Assembly: GCA_017540645.1 (NCBI GenBank)
Contig: JAFYAQ010000017.1
Coordinates: forward strand, 42,281-106,280
Reading direction: 5' to 3'
DNA length: 64,000 nt
DNA from: Oscillospiraceae bacterium
Lineage (GTDB): Bacteria > Bacillota > Clostridia > Oscillospirales > Oscillospiraceae
Shown one piece after another: positions 43,176 through 51,885 of this stretch (positions are counted from its first letter, which is position 1; every line of letters starts with the position of its first letter). The position numbers and the translations under genes are program-made. The notes under the pieces were generated by a model that ran no database searches, had not been told where the DNA came from, and worked only from the letters and a program-made list of their open reading frames with translations.

Positions 43176-45086
43176 ATGACTAAAAAACAGAAAAAGCTGT
43201 TGTGGCGTATCCTGGCAGCCGCGGTGCTGTTTGTGCCGCTGTACCTGATCTCCGAGGGCGTCGTGGTCTCGCCTCTGCCCAGTTGGGCGGTGTTTTTGCT
43301 CTTTCTGGCGCCCTATCTGCTGGCGGGACACGATATTCTCCGCAAGGCCTTTCTGGGCATCCGGAACCGGCAGGTATTTGACGAGAACTTTCTCATGGCC
43401 ATCGCCACCCTGGGGGCCATCGTCCTGGGGGAGTACGGCGAGGGCGTGGCGGTCATGCTGCTCTACCAGGTGGGAGAGCTGTTCCAGAGCGTGGCCGTGG
43501 GCAAGAGCCGCCGGAACATCAGCGCCCTGATGGATATCCGCCCGGACTATGCCAATCTGGAGACAGAAGCCGGTGCGGAGCGGGTGGACCCGGACGAGGT
43601 GGAGATCGGCAGCATCATCGTGGTGGAGCCGGGGGAGAAGATCCCCCTGGACGGCGTGGTGGTGGAGGGAAGTTCTTCTCTGAACACCAGCGCCCTCACC
43701 GGCGAGAGCCTGCCCCGGGACGTACAGCCGGGGGAGACCGTTCTCTCCGGCAGCGTCAACATGACCGGGGTCTTGCGGGTGCGCACCACCACCGCCTTTG
43801 AGGAATCCACCGCCTCCAAGATCCTGGATCTGGTGGAGAACGCCGCCTCCCGGAAATCCCGCTCCGAAGCATTCATCACCCGCTTTGCCCGGTACTACAC
43901 CCCCGTGGTGTGCGTCGGAGCCCTGGCTCTGGCGGTATTGGGACCTGTATTTATTATGTTTACCGGAATCGGTCGGGCGGCTTACCCCGGCCCGGGGGCG
44001 ATCTGGAGCGACTGGGCCCTGCGGGCCTGCACCTTCCTGGTGATCAGTTGCCCCTGCGCGCTGGTCATCTCCATCCCGCTGAGCTTTTTCGCCGGACTGG
44101 GCGGGGCCAGCGGACAGGGCATCCTGATCAAGGGCTCCAACTATCTGGAAGCCCTCTCCCGGGTGAGGACCGTGGTCTTTGACAAGACCGGCACTCTGAC
44201 CCGCGGCAACTTTGCCGTTACCGGCGTACACCACAGCCCTCTGGAGGACCAAAAGCTCCTGGAGCTGGCGGCCCACGCGGAGTGCCATTCCTCCCACCCC
44301 ATCAGCCGCAGCCTGCGCAGCGCCTGCCGTCAGGAGATCGACCCCCGGCGGGTCAGCGACGTGCGGGAGATCAGCGGCGAGGGCATCCTGGCCCGGGTGG
44401 ACGGGGTTGAAGTGGCTGTGGGCAATGAGAAGCTGATGCGCCGCCTGGAGATCGATGCCAAGCCCTGCTCCCACACGGGCACCATCGTGTATGTGGCGCT
44501 GGGAGGTACATACAGCGGCCACATCGTCATCGAGGACGAGATCAAGGAGTACAGCCGGGAGGCTATGGACAGCCTCCGGGCCGCGGGTGTGGACCGGCTG
44601 GTGATGCTCACCGGGGACGCGGAGAGCGTGGCCCAAAAGGTGGCCGCGGACACGGGTCTGAGGGAATACCGGGCCCGGCTCCTGCCGGGGGACAAGGTGG
44701 CCTGCGTGGAGCAGCTGCTCTCCCAGTGCAGGAGCGGACAGCTGCTGGCCTTTGTGGGCGACGGCATCAACGACGCGCCGGTGCTGTCCCGGGCGGATGT
44801 GGGCATCGCCATGGGGGCCCTGGGCTCCGACGCGGCCATCGAGGCCGCCGACGTGGTCCTCATGGACGACGATCCCCGAAAGATCGCCCGGGCGATCAAG
44901 ATCTCCCGGAAGTGCCTGCGCATCGTGCGGGAGAACATCGTCTTCTCCCTGGGTGTCAAGGGCCTGTGCCTGGTACTGGCGGCCCTGGGGCTTGCCAACA
45001 TGTGGCTGGCCATCGCGGCGGACGTGGGCGTGATGATCCTGGCGGTCCTGAACGCCATCCGCTGTCTGTTTGTCAAGAACCTGTAA
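43176..45086 (+). CDS. P1B-type heavy-metal efflux ATPase (CadA/ZntA-like)
   Basis: 636 residues with no N-terminal HMA domain. Order: membrane helices, A domain with the TGES loop in ALTGESLPRDV near 180, CPC motif in ISCPCALVIS near 290, phosphorylation DKTGTLTRG near 338, HSSHPISRS near 376 and GDGINDAPVLSRADVGIAMG-type hinge near 528. CPC plus neighbours points to Zn/Cd/Pb export, but Co or Ag cannot be excluded. Co-transcribed with the small HMA gene and ended by a strong terminator. Confidence 0.93.
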   Translation: MTKKQKKLLWRILAAAVLFVPLYLISEGVVVSPLPSWAVFLLFLAPYLLAGHDILRKAFLGIRNRQVFDENFLMAIATLGAIVLGEYGEGVAVMLLYQVGELFQSVAVGKSRRNISALMDIRPDYANLETEAGAERVDPDEVEIGSIIVVEPGEKIPLDGVVVEGSSSLNTSALTGESLPRDVQPGETVLSGSVNMTGVLRVRTTTAFEESTASKILDLVENAASRKSRSEAFITRFARYYTPVVCVGALALAVLGPVFIMFTGIGRAAYPGPGAIWSDWALRACTFLVISCPCALVISIPLSFFAGLGGASGQGILIKGSNYLEALSRVRTVVFDKTGTLTRGNFAVTGVHHSPLEDQKLLELAAHAECHSSHPISRSLRSACRQEIDPRRVSDVREISGEGILARVDGVEVAVGNEKLMRRLEIDAKPCSHTGTIVYVALGGTYSGHIVIEDEIKEYSREAMDSLRAAGVDRLVMLTGDAESVAQKVAADTGLREYRARLLPGDKVACVEQLLSQCRSGQLLAFVGDGINDAPVLSRADVGIAMGALGSDAAIEAADVVLMDDDPRKIARAIKISRKCLRIVRENIVFSLGVKGLCLVLAALGLANMWLAIAADVGVMILAVLNAIRCLFVKNL

Positions 45087-45128
45087 AAAAAGAGCGTTAC
45101 CGCCCAAACGGCGATAACGCTCTTTTTT
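45085..45128. terminator. bidirectional terminator
   Basis: A long stem (45085-45104 with 45110-45128, one bulge) with A and T tails on both strands, between the ATPase and queT. Confidence 0.92.
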
Positions 45129-45138
45129 GTATTTTGTT

Positions 45139-45657
45139 TCACGCCTGTTCCGGGCGCCCGCGAAGCCGGGGCAGCAGGGTGATCAAAGGGAGACCCAGCA
45201 GGTACAGTACGCCGGACTCTCCCAGGCCCACGGTGAAGGCGTTGAAGCCGTAGGAGGCAAGAGGGCTTTCAAACTCCTGGAACAGGTAGCCCCAGGTGAG
45301 CACCGCGCCGACGATGACGGCGTTGAAGACCACGGGCATCAGACAGCCCAGCAGACGGTTTTTCACGGTATTGCCCTTTTTGCCGAAATAGGCGGTGAGC
45401 AGCGCGGCGAGCAGGGTCGCCAGGGAGCCGAAAAGGATGTCCAGGACGCTGCCGGTGAAGAGATTGGCCAGGAAGCAGCCGACGAAGAGACCCCAGACGG
45501 TATAGGGCATCAGAAAGGGTAAAACGGTGAGGGCTTCGCTGACGCGGAACTGGATGGGACCGTAGCTGATGGGGGCCAGCAGCAGGGTCAGGGCCGCGTA
45601 CATGGCGGCCACAATGGCGGGGATGACGAGTTTTTCTCTCAGGGCTTTGCTTTGCAT
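45139..45657 (-). CDS. queT: queuosine precursor transporter QueT
   Basis: 172 residues, about five membrane segments, QueT (DUF988) signature APISYGPIQFRVSEALTVLP near residue 28. An ECF-type S-component for a queuosine precursor such as preQ1 or queuine. Its message carries a candidate preQ1-I riboswitch directly upstream that holds the ribosome site. Second in a queH-queT pair, 60 bases after the queH stop. Confidence 0.92.
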   Translation of the reverse strand: MQSKALREKLVIPAIVAAMYAALTLLLAPISYGPIQFRVSEALTVLPFLMPYTVWGLFVGCFLANLFTGSVLDILFGSLATLLAALLTAYFGKKGNTVKNRLLGCLMPVVFNAVIVGAVLTWGYLFQEFESPLASYGFNAFTVGLGESGVLYLLGLPLITLLPRLRGRPEQA

Positions 45658-45664
45658 GGGGGTA

Positions 45665-45708
45665 CTCCTTTTTTATTATTTTATCCTGCCGGGTTAGGGG
45701 ACCGGCAG
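45665..45708 (-). promoter_or_regulatory. candidate preQ1-I riboswitch before queT
   Basis: On the minus strand, P1 stem CTGCCGG/CCGGCAG (45708-45702 and 45692-45686) has loop TCCCCTAAC, then an A-rich tail that ends in AAAAAAGGAG. Loop and tail match the short preQ1-I fold of Thermoanaerobacter (TC...TAAC loop, A-rich tail, GG). The loop CCT can pair with the AGG of the ribosome site, giving translational control. The tail is about five bases longer than in the reference. Confidence 0.6.
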
Positions 45709-45717
45709 CATAAGACC

Positions 45718-46326
45718 TTATGAACGGGCGTCTTCCGGCCAGCCGCAGCCGCACCAGGCCTGACGGTACAGGCCGTATTCGCGGCTCAGCTCGATGCTCC
45801 GGCGGTAGCCGTCCCGCTTTTTGAAGTCCGAGGGGAGCCAGGCAACTGCGGTTTCCTCGCCCAGCCTCTCCCCGAGGGCGTTGATCAGGACCGCGTTCTT
45901 GTGGGGGGAGACGGTGAGAGTGGTGGCAAAAAAGTCGTAGCCGCCTGCGCGGGCCATGTCCGCGGTCTTTTGCAGCCGCAGCTCAAAGCAGCGCGTACAG
46001 CGCTTGCCGCCCTCCGGTTCCCCCTCCAGGCCCCGGGCGGCGGCAAGGAAGGCCTCCTCGTCCCACTCCGGCACCAGCAGCTCCACGCCCCGGGCAAAGG
46101 GGGCCGAGGCCAGCAGCTGCCTTAGCCAGTAAAGGCGCTTTTCAAACTCCGCCTCCGGCCGGGTGTTGGGGTTGTAGTACAAAACGGTGGTGTCAAAATG
46201 GGGCGTCAGCCGCTCCAGCACGGAGCTGGCGCAGGGGCTGCAGCAGGCGTGGAGCAGCAGCCGGGGCCGGGACGGACCCAGGGCCCGGATCATCTCCGTC
46301 ATCTCCCGGTCGTAATTGCGCACCAT
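45718..46326 (-). CDS. queH: epoxyqueuosine reductase QueH
   Basis: 202 residues from the ATG at 46326 after GAGGGAGGCGATGGC. The family motif HACCSPCASS (residues 26-35), KRCTRCFELRL near 110 and a C-terminal CGCGW supply the cysteines of the FeS and metal sites. It reduces epoxyqueuosine to queuosine in tRNA and replaces the cobalamin-dependent QueG. Adjacent to queT, so this locus handles queuosine salvage. Confidence 0.93.
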   Translation of the reverse strand: MVRNYDREMTEMIRALGPSRPRLLLHACCSPCASSVLERLTPHFDTTVLYYNPNTRPEAEFEKRLYWLRQLLASAPFARGVELLVPEWDEEAFLAAARGLEGEPEGGKRCTRCFELRLQKTADMARAGGYDFFATTLTVSPHKNAVLINALGERLGEETAVAWLPSDFKKRDGYRRSIELSREYGLYRQAWCGCGWPEDARS

Positions 46327-46364
46327 GCCATCGCCTCCCTCTCTGCGAATGTCCGCGGGTTTTG

Positions 46365-46392
46365 AGTATACCACAGATTTTCCCGAATGCAA
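46365..46392 (-). promoter_or_regulatory. queH promoter
   Basis: TTGCAT (46392-46387), 16 bases, TATACT (46370-46365) on the minus strand. Confidence 0.82.
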
Positions 46393-46402
46393 CCGGAAAA
46401 TG

Positions 46403-46431
46403 TTGACGCATCCCCGCCGAACGTGTAAGAT
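46403..46431 (+). promoter_or_regulatory. deaminase promoter
   Basis: TTGACG (46403-46408), 17 bases, TAAGAT (46426-46431), divergent from queH. Confidence 0.72.
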
Positions 46432-46456
46432 GGGGGACAAAGAGGAGTGATACGCC

Positions 46457-46936
46457 ATGGATCAGCGACGGAGCAAAGAAAACTACTATCTGGATATTGC
46501 CGAGGCCGCCCAGGAGCGCAGCACCTGTCTGCGCCGCCGATACGGGGCCATCATCGTCCGGGACGACGAGATCGTGGCCACCGGCTACAACGGCGCGCCC
46601 CGGGGCCGGCAGAACTGCACCGATCTGGGCCGCTGCGCCCGGAAGATGCTGAACATCCCCGCCGGTGAGCGCTATGAGCTGTGCCGCAGCGTCCACGCGG
46701 AGGCCAACGCCATCATCTCCGCCGCACGGCGGGATATGATGGGCGCCACCCTGTACCTGGCGGGCAAGGACGCCCAGACCGGCGCCATCAATCCGGACAC
46801 CACCCCCTGCGCCATGTGCCGGCGGCTGATCATCAACGCCGGGATCCAAAAGGTCGTGGCCCGGGTGGGGGAGGACCGATACACCGTCACCCTGGTGGAC
46901 GAGTGGATCCAGAACGACGATACCCTGACAGAGTAA
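46457..46936 (+). CDS. dCMP/cytidine deaminase-family protein (ComEB-like)
   Basis: 159 residues. Zinc site HAEAN (near residue 81) with PCAMCRRL (near 117), the catalytic Glu in HAE, and the TRYGAIIV-type N-terminal strand (RRRYGAIIVRDDEIVATGYNGAP in two parts near 27). An N-terminal cysteine-containing insert RCARKMLNIPAGERYELC is typical of dCMP deaminases (ComEB). Converts dCMP to dUMP in the cytoplasm; a tRNA or other deaminase is less likely. Strong terminator follows. Confidence 0.9.
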   Translation: MDQRRSKENYYLDIAEAAQERSTCLRRRYGAIIVRDDEIVATGYNGAPRGRQNCTDLGRCARKMLNIPAGERYELCRSVHAEANAIISAARRDMMGATLYLAGKDAQTGAINPDTTPCAMCRRLIINAGIQKVVARVGEDRYTVTLVDEWIQNDDTLTE

Positions 46937-46976
46937 AAAAGAGGACCGGACGATTTCCCGTCCGGTCCTCTTTTTT
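46935..46976. terminator. bidirectional terminator
   Basis: An 18-bp perfect stem (46935-46952 with 46959-46976) with A6 and T6 ends, between convergent genes. Confidence 0.95.
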
Positions 46977-46985
46977 ACGCAATAC

Positions 46986-47654
46986 TCAGCCTGCGTCTTG
47001 TTCTTCCCCGTAGAGAAAGCGCTCCAGGGCCTGGCCGAAGAGCTTGGTAAACAGCCACAGCGCCCGGCCGACCAAGATCGCCATGAGCACCGTGCCCAGG
47101 CCGATGCCCTCCAGCCGATGGAAGACGAGCAGGGACACCGAGGTGGAGAAGGTCACACACACCAGGTCGAAGACGTTTTTCGTGATGGACAGGCTGTGCC
47201 CCAGCTTATCGGAGAGGACCTGCACCAGTCCGTCGGCGGCGTTGGGGATCAGCCTTGCGGTGAGGTAGCACATGACCCCCGCCCCGGAGCTCAGGGCCGC
47301 CAGCAGGATCAGCAGCAGCCGGGCCGCCAGGCCTGTGGGGTTGATCCCCTGGAAAAGCACGCCGCTCAAGGTGACGAACTTCCCGAACAGCACGGCGCAG
47401 GGCACCTGCAAAAGCTGGATCCAGTGGAACTCCCTCCGCAGGAGCAGTATCTCGATCAGCACAAAGACGCTGAATACCGCGATGGTCATGTTCCCTACCT
47501 CCACGCCCAGCACATTGCCCAGCACCAGGGCCACGGAGCTGACCGGCGCCACCCCCAGGGAGCTCCGGATGGACAGGGACACCCCGCAGGCCAACAGAAA
47601 GAGGCCGAGCACATAGACGACCAGGCGTTTCGGGGAGATCTTTTGCTTCGACAT
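46986..47654 (-). CDS. YczE/YitT-type membrane protein
   Basis: 222 residues from the ATG at 47654 (GGAGAACCTCT upstream); the longer frame runs back through the TRAP terminator and is rejected. Six hydrophobic segments. LVVYVLGLFLLACGVSLSIR and SLGVAPVSSVALVLG near the N-terminus match the YczE family. No biochemical function is established. It is monocistronic and short-spaced from the TRAP 2 terminator. Confidence 0.85.
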   Translation of the reverse strand: MSKQKISPKRLVVYVLGLFLLACGVSLSIRSSLGVAPVSSVALVLGNVLGVEVGNMTIAVFSVFVLIEILLLRREFHWIQLLQVPCAVLFGKFVTLSGVLFQGINPTGLAARLLLILLAALSSGAGVMCYLTARLIPNAADGLVQVLSDKLGHSLSITKNVFDLVCVTFSTSVSLLVFHRLEGIGLGTVLMAILVGRALWLFTKLFGQALERFLYGEEQDAG

Positions 47655-47667
47655 AGAGGTTCTCCTT

Positions 47668-47703
47668 AAAAATGTGGCTGCACTACACGGTAGTGCAGCC
47701 ACA
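47668..47703 (-). terminator. TRAP operon 2 terminator
   Basis: A 13-bp perfect stem (47673-47685 with 47691-47703) followed by TTTTT on the minus strand, below the DctP gene. Confidence 0.94.
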
Positions 47704-47737
47704 AACGGTGATGCGATGTTTTTTGTTGATCCTGCGA

Positions 47738-48862
47738 TCAGCCGCGGGTCTGTCCGCCGGTGGCCAGGTAGGCGTCCACAACGTCGGCGCCGATGTCGTT
47801 GGCGATCTGATCCCAGACGGGCTTGGCAGCGGCGACCATGGCGTTGTAGATGTCGTCGGTGCACTCCAGCACGTCAACATGATCCTTGCCGGTCAGCTCG
47901 GCCATCTTCTGGTAGGTCAGCACGTCGTCCTCAATCTGCACGGTGTAGCAGTTGTGCAGCCAGGTGTGAGCGAAGTCCTCCAGAGCCTGCTGGTAGGCGG
48001 GATCCAGGGAGTTGAAGGTATCCAGGTTCATGATCAGGAAGCTGACAAAGGGGAAGGCGGGGATGGCCATCCAGTACTTCTGGACCTCGTTGAACTTGGT
48101 GGCGAGCAGAGCGCCCACGGGGTTATCCTGGGCCTCTACCGTGCCCTGCTGCAGGCCGGTGTACAGCTCGGGGAAGGCCATGGGAGTGGGGGCGGCGCCC
48201 ATGTTCTCCCAGAAAGCCTGGTGGTAGCGGTTCTCCATGATGCGGATCTTCATGCCCTTGAAATCCTCGGGGGTCTTCAGCTCCCGGTTGGTGGACAGGC
48301 CGCGGAACTGGGTGAAGCCCATGCCCAGGATCTTCAGACCCACGTTCTCAAAGATGGGGTCGAAGGTCTCTTCGAACTGGCCGATGCCGGCGAAGGCGGT
48401 CTCACCGTCGTTGTAGACAACGGGGCAGTCGAACACGCCGATCTCGGGGATGTAGCTCAGCAGGGGGGAGGAAGCGCAGGAGACGATGGGGATATCGCCG
48501 GCGAAGCAGGCCTCGATCAGCTCGGCGTCGCCGCCCAGGGTGCCGTCCCAGCTCAGCTGGAAGGTCATCTTGCCGCCGGTGGCCTCGGTGGTGGCAGCGG
48601 CGTCATCCACCTGGGTCTTGTAGGTGGCGTTGCTGGAAGCGGCGCTGGAGGCGATGATGAAGTTCACAGGGGCCAGATTGTCAAAGGCACCGGCCTCGAC
48701 AGGGGCGGCCTCAGCGGGAGCAGCGGGAGCAGCGGGGGCGGCGGGAGCAGCGGGAGCAGCGGGGGCGCTGGCAGGGGCACTGGAGCTGCCGCAAGCGGCC
48801 ATACCCAGAACCAGAACCAGGCACAGGGACAGAGCCAGAACGGTCTTCAGGGTCTTTTTCAT
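47738..48862 (-). CDS. dctP: TRAP transporter 2 substrate-binding lipoprotein DctP
   Basis: 374 residues. Lipobox MAAC gives lipid-modified Cys24, followed by an Ala/Pro tandem linker (PAA units, residues 28-50). The DctP domain spans about 65-374, with LGGDAELIEACFAGDIPIVS near 110 and PEDFKGMKIRIMENRYHQAFW-type sequence near 197 (in two strands). It differs from DctP 1 enough to expect another ligand. Third transporter gene of the operon, after an intercistronic hairpin. Confidence 0.94.
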   Translation of the reverse strand: MKKTLKTVLALSLCLVLVLGMAACGSSSAPASAPAAPAAPAAPAAPAAPAEAAPVEAGAFDNLAPVNFIIASSAASSNATYKTQVDDAAATTEATGGKMTFQLSWDGTLGGDAELIEACFAGDIPIVSCASSPLLSYIPEIGVFDCPVVYNDGETAFAGIGQFEETFDPIFENVGLKILGMGFTQFRGLSTNRELKTPEDFKGMKIRIMENRYHQAFWENMGAAPTPMAFPELYTGLQQGTVEAQDNPVGALLATKFNEVQKYWMAIPAFPFVSFLIMNLDTFNSLDPAYQQALEDFAHTWLHNCYTVQIEDDVLTYQKMAELTGKDHVDVLECTDDIYNAMVAAAKPVWDQIANDIGADVVDAYLATGGQTRG

Positions 48863-48900
48863 GATGTTCCTCCTTCATGAATTGCTTTTAATTTTATCCT

Positions 48901-48925
48901 CTCCGCCCGCATGCCGCGGGCGGAG
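48901..48925 (-). other. intercistronic hairpin between dctM and dctP
   Basis: A 10-bp perfect stem (48901-48910 with 48916-48925), not followed by T on the minus strand. It could protect the downstream dctP message from 3' decay and so raise binding-protein output. Confidence 0.7.
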
Positions 48926-48940
48926 AAGCCAAGCACAAAA

Positions 48941-50230
48941 TCAGCCAAGCAGCATCAGGCTGAGCTGGGGCACGTAGGTGATGATCAGCAGCGCTACCAC
49001 ATAGTAGCCGATGAAGGGCAGGGCGCGCTTGCCTACGTCCATGGGCGGCCGCTGGATCATGGGGGCGGCGACGAAGAGGTTCATGCCAAAGGGCGGGGTC
49101 ACCATGCCGACCGCCAGGTTGCAGGTCATGACGATGCCCAGATGTACGGCGTTCACGCCGAGAGACTCGGCAAAGGGCAGCAGCATGGGGGCCAGGATCA
49201 TGATGGCGGGACCCACGTCCAGCACCATGCCCATCAGGAACAGCACGATATTCAGTACCAGCAGGAACATGAACTTCGTATGGATCGCGCTGGAAAGCAT
49301 GATGGCCAGGCTCTGGGGGGCGTTCAGCAGCGTCAGGATCCGGGCAAAGGCGGAGGCCAGGGCCAGCATCATGCCCAGGGGGGCGTAGGAGTACACGGCC
49401 TCCTTCAGGAATTTGGCCAGATCCTTGAACTTCACGGTCTTGTAGATGAGAAGGCACACAAGGATGGAGTAGAACACGCTGACGCAGGCGGCCTCGGTGG
49501 GGGTGACGATGCCGGAGTAAATGCCGCCCAGGATGATGACGGGGGTCAGCAGGGCCCAGAAGCCGTCCAGGATGACCCGGCCCACGCCCCGGGCGCGCAG
49601 CTCATTGTAGTTCTTCTCCACCACTTCCCGGTTTTCGCCCTTGGTGCGGCAGTAGACGTTTACGTACAGGATCAGGGCCAGGGCGATCAGGATGCCGGGC
49701 AGGATGCCCGCCAGGAACAGGTTGCCCACGGAGGTGTTGGTCACCAGACCGTAGGAGATGTAGGGGATGGAGGGCGGGATGATGACGCCCAGACCGGCGG
49801 AGGTGGCCACCAGAGCGGCGGCGAAGACCTTGTCGTAGCCCAGGGAGGTCAGTACGGGGATGCACATGGCGCCGACGGCGGCGCAGGTGGCCGGGCCGGA
49901 GCCGGAAATGGCGCCGTAGAACAGGCAGGTGACGACCACGGCGGAGGGCATGCCGCCCTTGATCTTGCCGATGAACGCGGCGAATACGTCAAAGAGCCGC
50001 TTGGAAAGGCCGCCGGTGGCCATGATGGCGCCGGAGAGCATGAACAGGGGAATGGCCAGGATGGTGGTGGAGTCCACCGCCTTGATGATGGTCCGGACCA
50101 CGAACTGCAGATTGCCGGAGAAGGCGGGGTCGATCAGGGCGGGGAGAATGGTGGTGAAGCCCAGGCACATGGCCAGGGGCACCGCCAGCACGATCAGCAG
50201 AAGAAATACTCCGAAAAGCAGACCTACCAT
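48941..50230 (-). CDS. dctM: TRAP transporter 2 large permease DctM
   Basis: 429 residues, about twelve membrane segments. GAISGSGPATCAAVGAMCIP near residue 105, VIIPPSIPYISYG near 145 and LAVGMVTPPFGMNLFVAAP near 385 are DctM signatures. It forms the ion-coupled channel. Start overlaps the DctQ stop by one base. By eye it is close to DctM 1 throughout, so the two systems are paralogues. Confidence 0.96.
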   Translation of the reverse strand: MVGLLFGVFLLLIVLAVPLAMCLGFTTILPALIDPAFSGNLQFVVRTIIKAVDSTTILAIPLFMLSGAIMATGGLSKRLFDVFAAFIGKIKGGMPSAVVVTCLFYGAISGSGPATCAAVGAMCIPVLTSLGYDKVFAAALVATSAGLGVIIPPSIPYISYGLVTNTSVGNLFLAGILPGILIALALILYVNVYCRTKGENREVVEKNYNELRARGVGRVILDGFWALLTPVIILGGIYSGIVTPTEAACVSVFYSILVCLLIYKTVKFKDLAKFLKEAVYSYAPLGMMLALASAFARILTLLNAPQSLAIMLSSAIHTKFMFLLVLNIVLFLMGMVLDVGPAIMILAPMLLPFAESLGVNAVHLGIVMTCNLAVGMVTPPFGMNLFVAAPMIQRPPMDVGKRALPFIGYYVVALLIITYVPQLSLMLLG

Positions 50231-50769
50231 TATGCTTTCTCCTCCTTTTCCTCAGCCTTCTCGGCCGGCGCATTCATGGGCTTGTTGAAATCGCGGACAG
50301 CGAACACGAGGGACTGGATGGAGCGGATGATGCCCAGGCCGAAGCCAACGGGGGCGCTGGCGTAGATGAACTTCATGGGGATCAGCATAGCGGGGGAGGT
50401 CTGCCACTTGGCGCCGATCTTGGTGGCGGCCACGGCGCGGACGGAGGGCATGAACATGATGCAGCAGAAGGCAAGGCACAGGAGCTTTGCCATCAGATCC
50501 AGCACCTTCTGCACTTTCTCCGGCAGCAGGGTGGTGACCATGTCCACCTTCAGCATCCGGTTGGTGCGGATGCAGAAGCTGGTGGCCAGCATGACCGACC
50601 AGACGAAGCAGTAGCGGCAGAATTCCTCCGGCCAGGGCAGAGCATGCCCGGTAACGTACCTGGCGATGACCTGCAGCATCATGACGCAGCTGAGCGCCGC
50701 CAGCAGGATGACCATGATGGTCTCCTCAAAGTGCAGATCCAGCCATTTGAGCCACTTGGGAAATTTCAT
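50230..50769 (-). CDS. dctQ: TRAP transporter 2 small permease DctQ
   Basis: 179 residues, four membrane segments, DctQ motif ALSCVMMLQVIARYVTGHALPW near 25 (in two parts) and EEFCRYCFVW near 45. The C-terminal tail is charged (EKAEEKEEKA). Co-transcribed with dctM and dctP; 40 bases below the esterase gene. Confidence 0.94.
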   Translation of the reverse strand: MKFPKWLKWLDLHFEETIMVILLAALSCVMMLQVIARYVTGHALPWPEEFCRYCFVWSVMLATSFCIRTNRMLKVDMVTTLLPEKVQKVLDLMAKLLCLAFCCIMFMPSVRAVAATKIGAKWQTSPAMLIPMKFIYASAPVGFGLGIIRSIQSLVFAVRDFNKPMNAPAEKAEEKEEKA

Positions 50770-50809
50770 CGCGAACCTCCTATATGTAATTTAATTGCGC
50801 TTGATTTGC

Positions 50810-51760
50810 TCAGATCTTGGCTTCCAGACCGAATTCCCGGCGGAAGGAGGCGCAGATCCCGTCGTGGACCCAGCGGGTCAGGGGCTGATCCACCACGCAG
50901 AAGCCGTGGGTCACCCGGGGGGCGGAGATGATCTCGCAGGGGACCTTGTAATGCAGCAGCTTCAGAGCGTACTGCAGACCCTCATCCCGCAGGGGATCGT
51001 ACTCGGCCACTACCACAAAGTGGGGACCCAGGTGCTGCAGATCCCGGCAGTAGAGAGGCATGGAATAATAGGAGACGGGATTCCCGTCGGGGTTCAGGAA
51101 GATGGCCTCGGGTTCCTCCAGATAGCTGGGCATGGGGGCGCCCATCAGCCCGCCGAACATCAGCTTGGACTCGGTCATGTCCATGGTGAGAGCGGGGACG
51201 TTCAGCACCGTCAGGGCCGGGGCGGGCTCCCCGTGATCCCGGATCCAGAGGGCCAGACCGGCGCTGAGGTTGCCGCCGGCGCTGGTGCCGTGGACACCGA
51301 TGCGGGAGCTGTCGCCGCCGATCTCCTCGGCGTGCTCCAGCAGCCACCGGTAGGCCGCGTGGCAGTCCATCAGCAGGTCAATGGCCTTGTTGTCCCGGGT
51401 GGCCAGCCGGTACTCGATGCTGGTGACGATGCAGGGGGTGTGCTCGGCCAGGTAGATGTTCCGGTAGTTGTCGATATCCAGATTGCCGCCCACAAAGCCG
51501 CCGCCGTGGATGTCCAGGATCACCGGGCTCTTCTCGGGCAGGCCGGCCGGAGTGATGATGCGCAGCTTCAGCTCCACGCCCTCTTCCGGGCCGGGGATCA
51601 TGATGTCCTTCATGGTGGTGCCGGGGCCCAGAGTGTAGGCCTTGATGGTCTCCTGCAGCTCCTTCATGCTGACATTCCCGCCCGCATCGGTGGAAAGGTT
51701 CATGGCCACATGGGCCTCGTAACCGGGATGGGGATACAGGGCGGTCGCCTTGACTTTCAT
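50810..51760 (-). CDS. alpha/beta-hydrolase, hormone-sensitive lipase-like esterase
   Basis: 316 residues. HSL-type oxyanion motif HGGGFVGG (near 83) and nucleophile elbow GTSAGGN (near 160, Ser) with a later Asp (EYDPLRDEG) and His (RVTHGF) give a complete triad. Cytosolic, no signal. Hydrolyses a short-chain ester or amide. It is the first gene in the operon with TRAP 2, so the enzyme may process the imported compound. AAAGGAGGG lies before the ATG. Confidence 0.92.
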   Translation of the reverse strand: MKVKATALYPHPGYEAHVAMNLSTDAGGNVSMKELQETIKAYTLGPGTTMKDIMIPGPEEGVELKLRIITPAGLPEKSPVILDIHGGGFVGGNLDIDNYRNIYLAEHTPCIVTSIEYRLATRDNKAIDLLMDCHAAYRWLLEHAEEIGGDSSRIGVHGTSAGGNLSAGLALWIRDHGEPAPALTVLNVPALTMDMTESKLMFGGLMGAPMPSYLEEPEAIFLNPDGNPVSYYSMPLYCRDLQHLGPHFVVVAEYDPLRDEGLQYALKLLHYKVPCEIISAPRVTHGFCVVDQPLTRWVHDGICASFRREFGLEAKI

Positions 51761-51795
51761 AGGGGTGCACCCTCCTTTGTGAATTATTTGTAAAT

Positions 51796-51843
51796 ATTTT
51801 ACCGCGGCATTTCCAAAATTGCAAATATATGTTAAATTACATA
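51796..51843 (-). promoter_or_regulatory. esterase-TRAP 2 promoter with LysR-type dyad
   Basis: -35 TTGCAA (51824-51819), 17 bases, -10 TAAAAT (51801-51796) on the minus strand. TATGT-N6-ACATA (51828-51843) lies directly upstream of the -35, as expected for a LysR activation site. Confidence 0.7.
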
Positions 51844-51885
51844 AAGCATAACTTAAAAATTATAGAATATAGAACGGAGGCCGTT

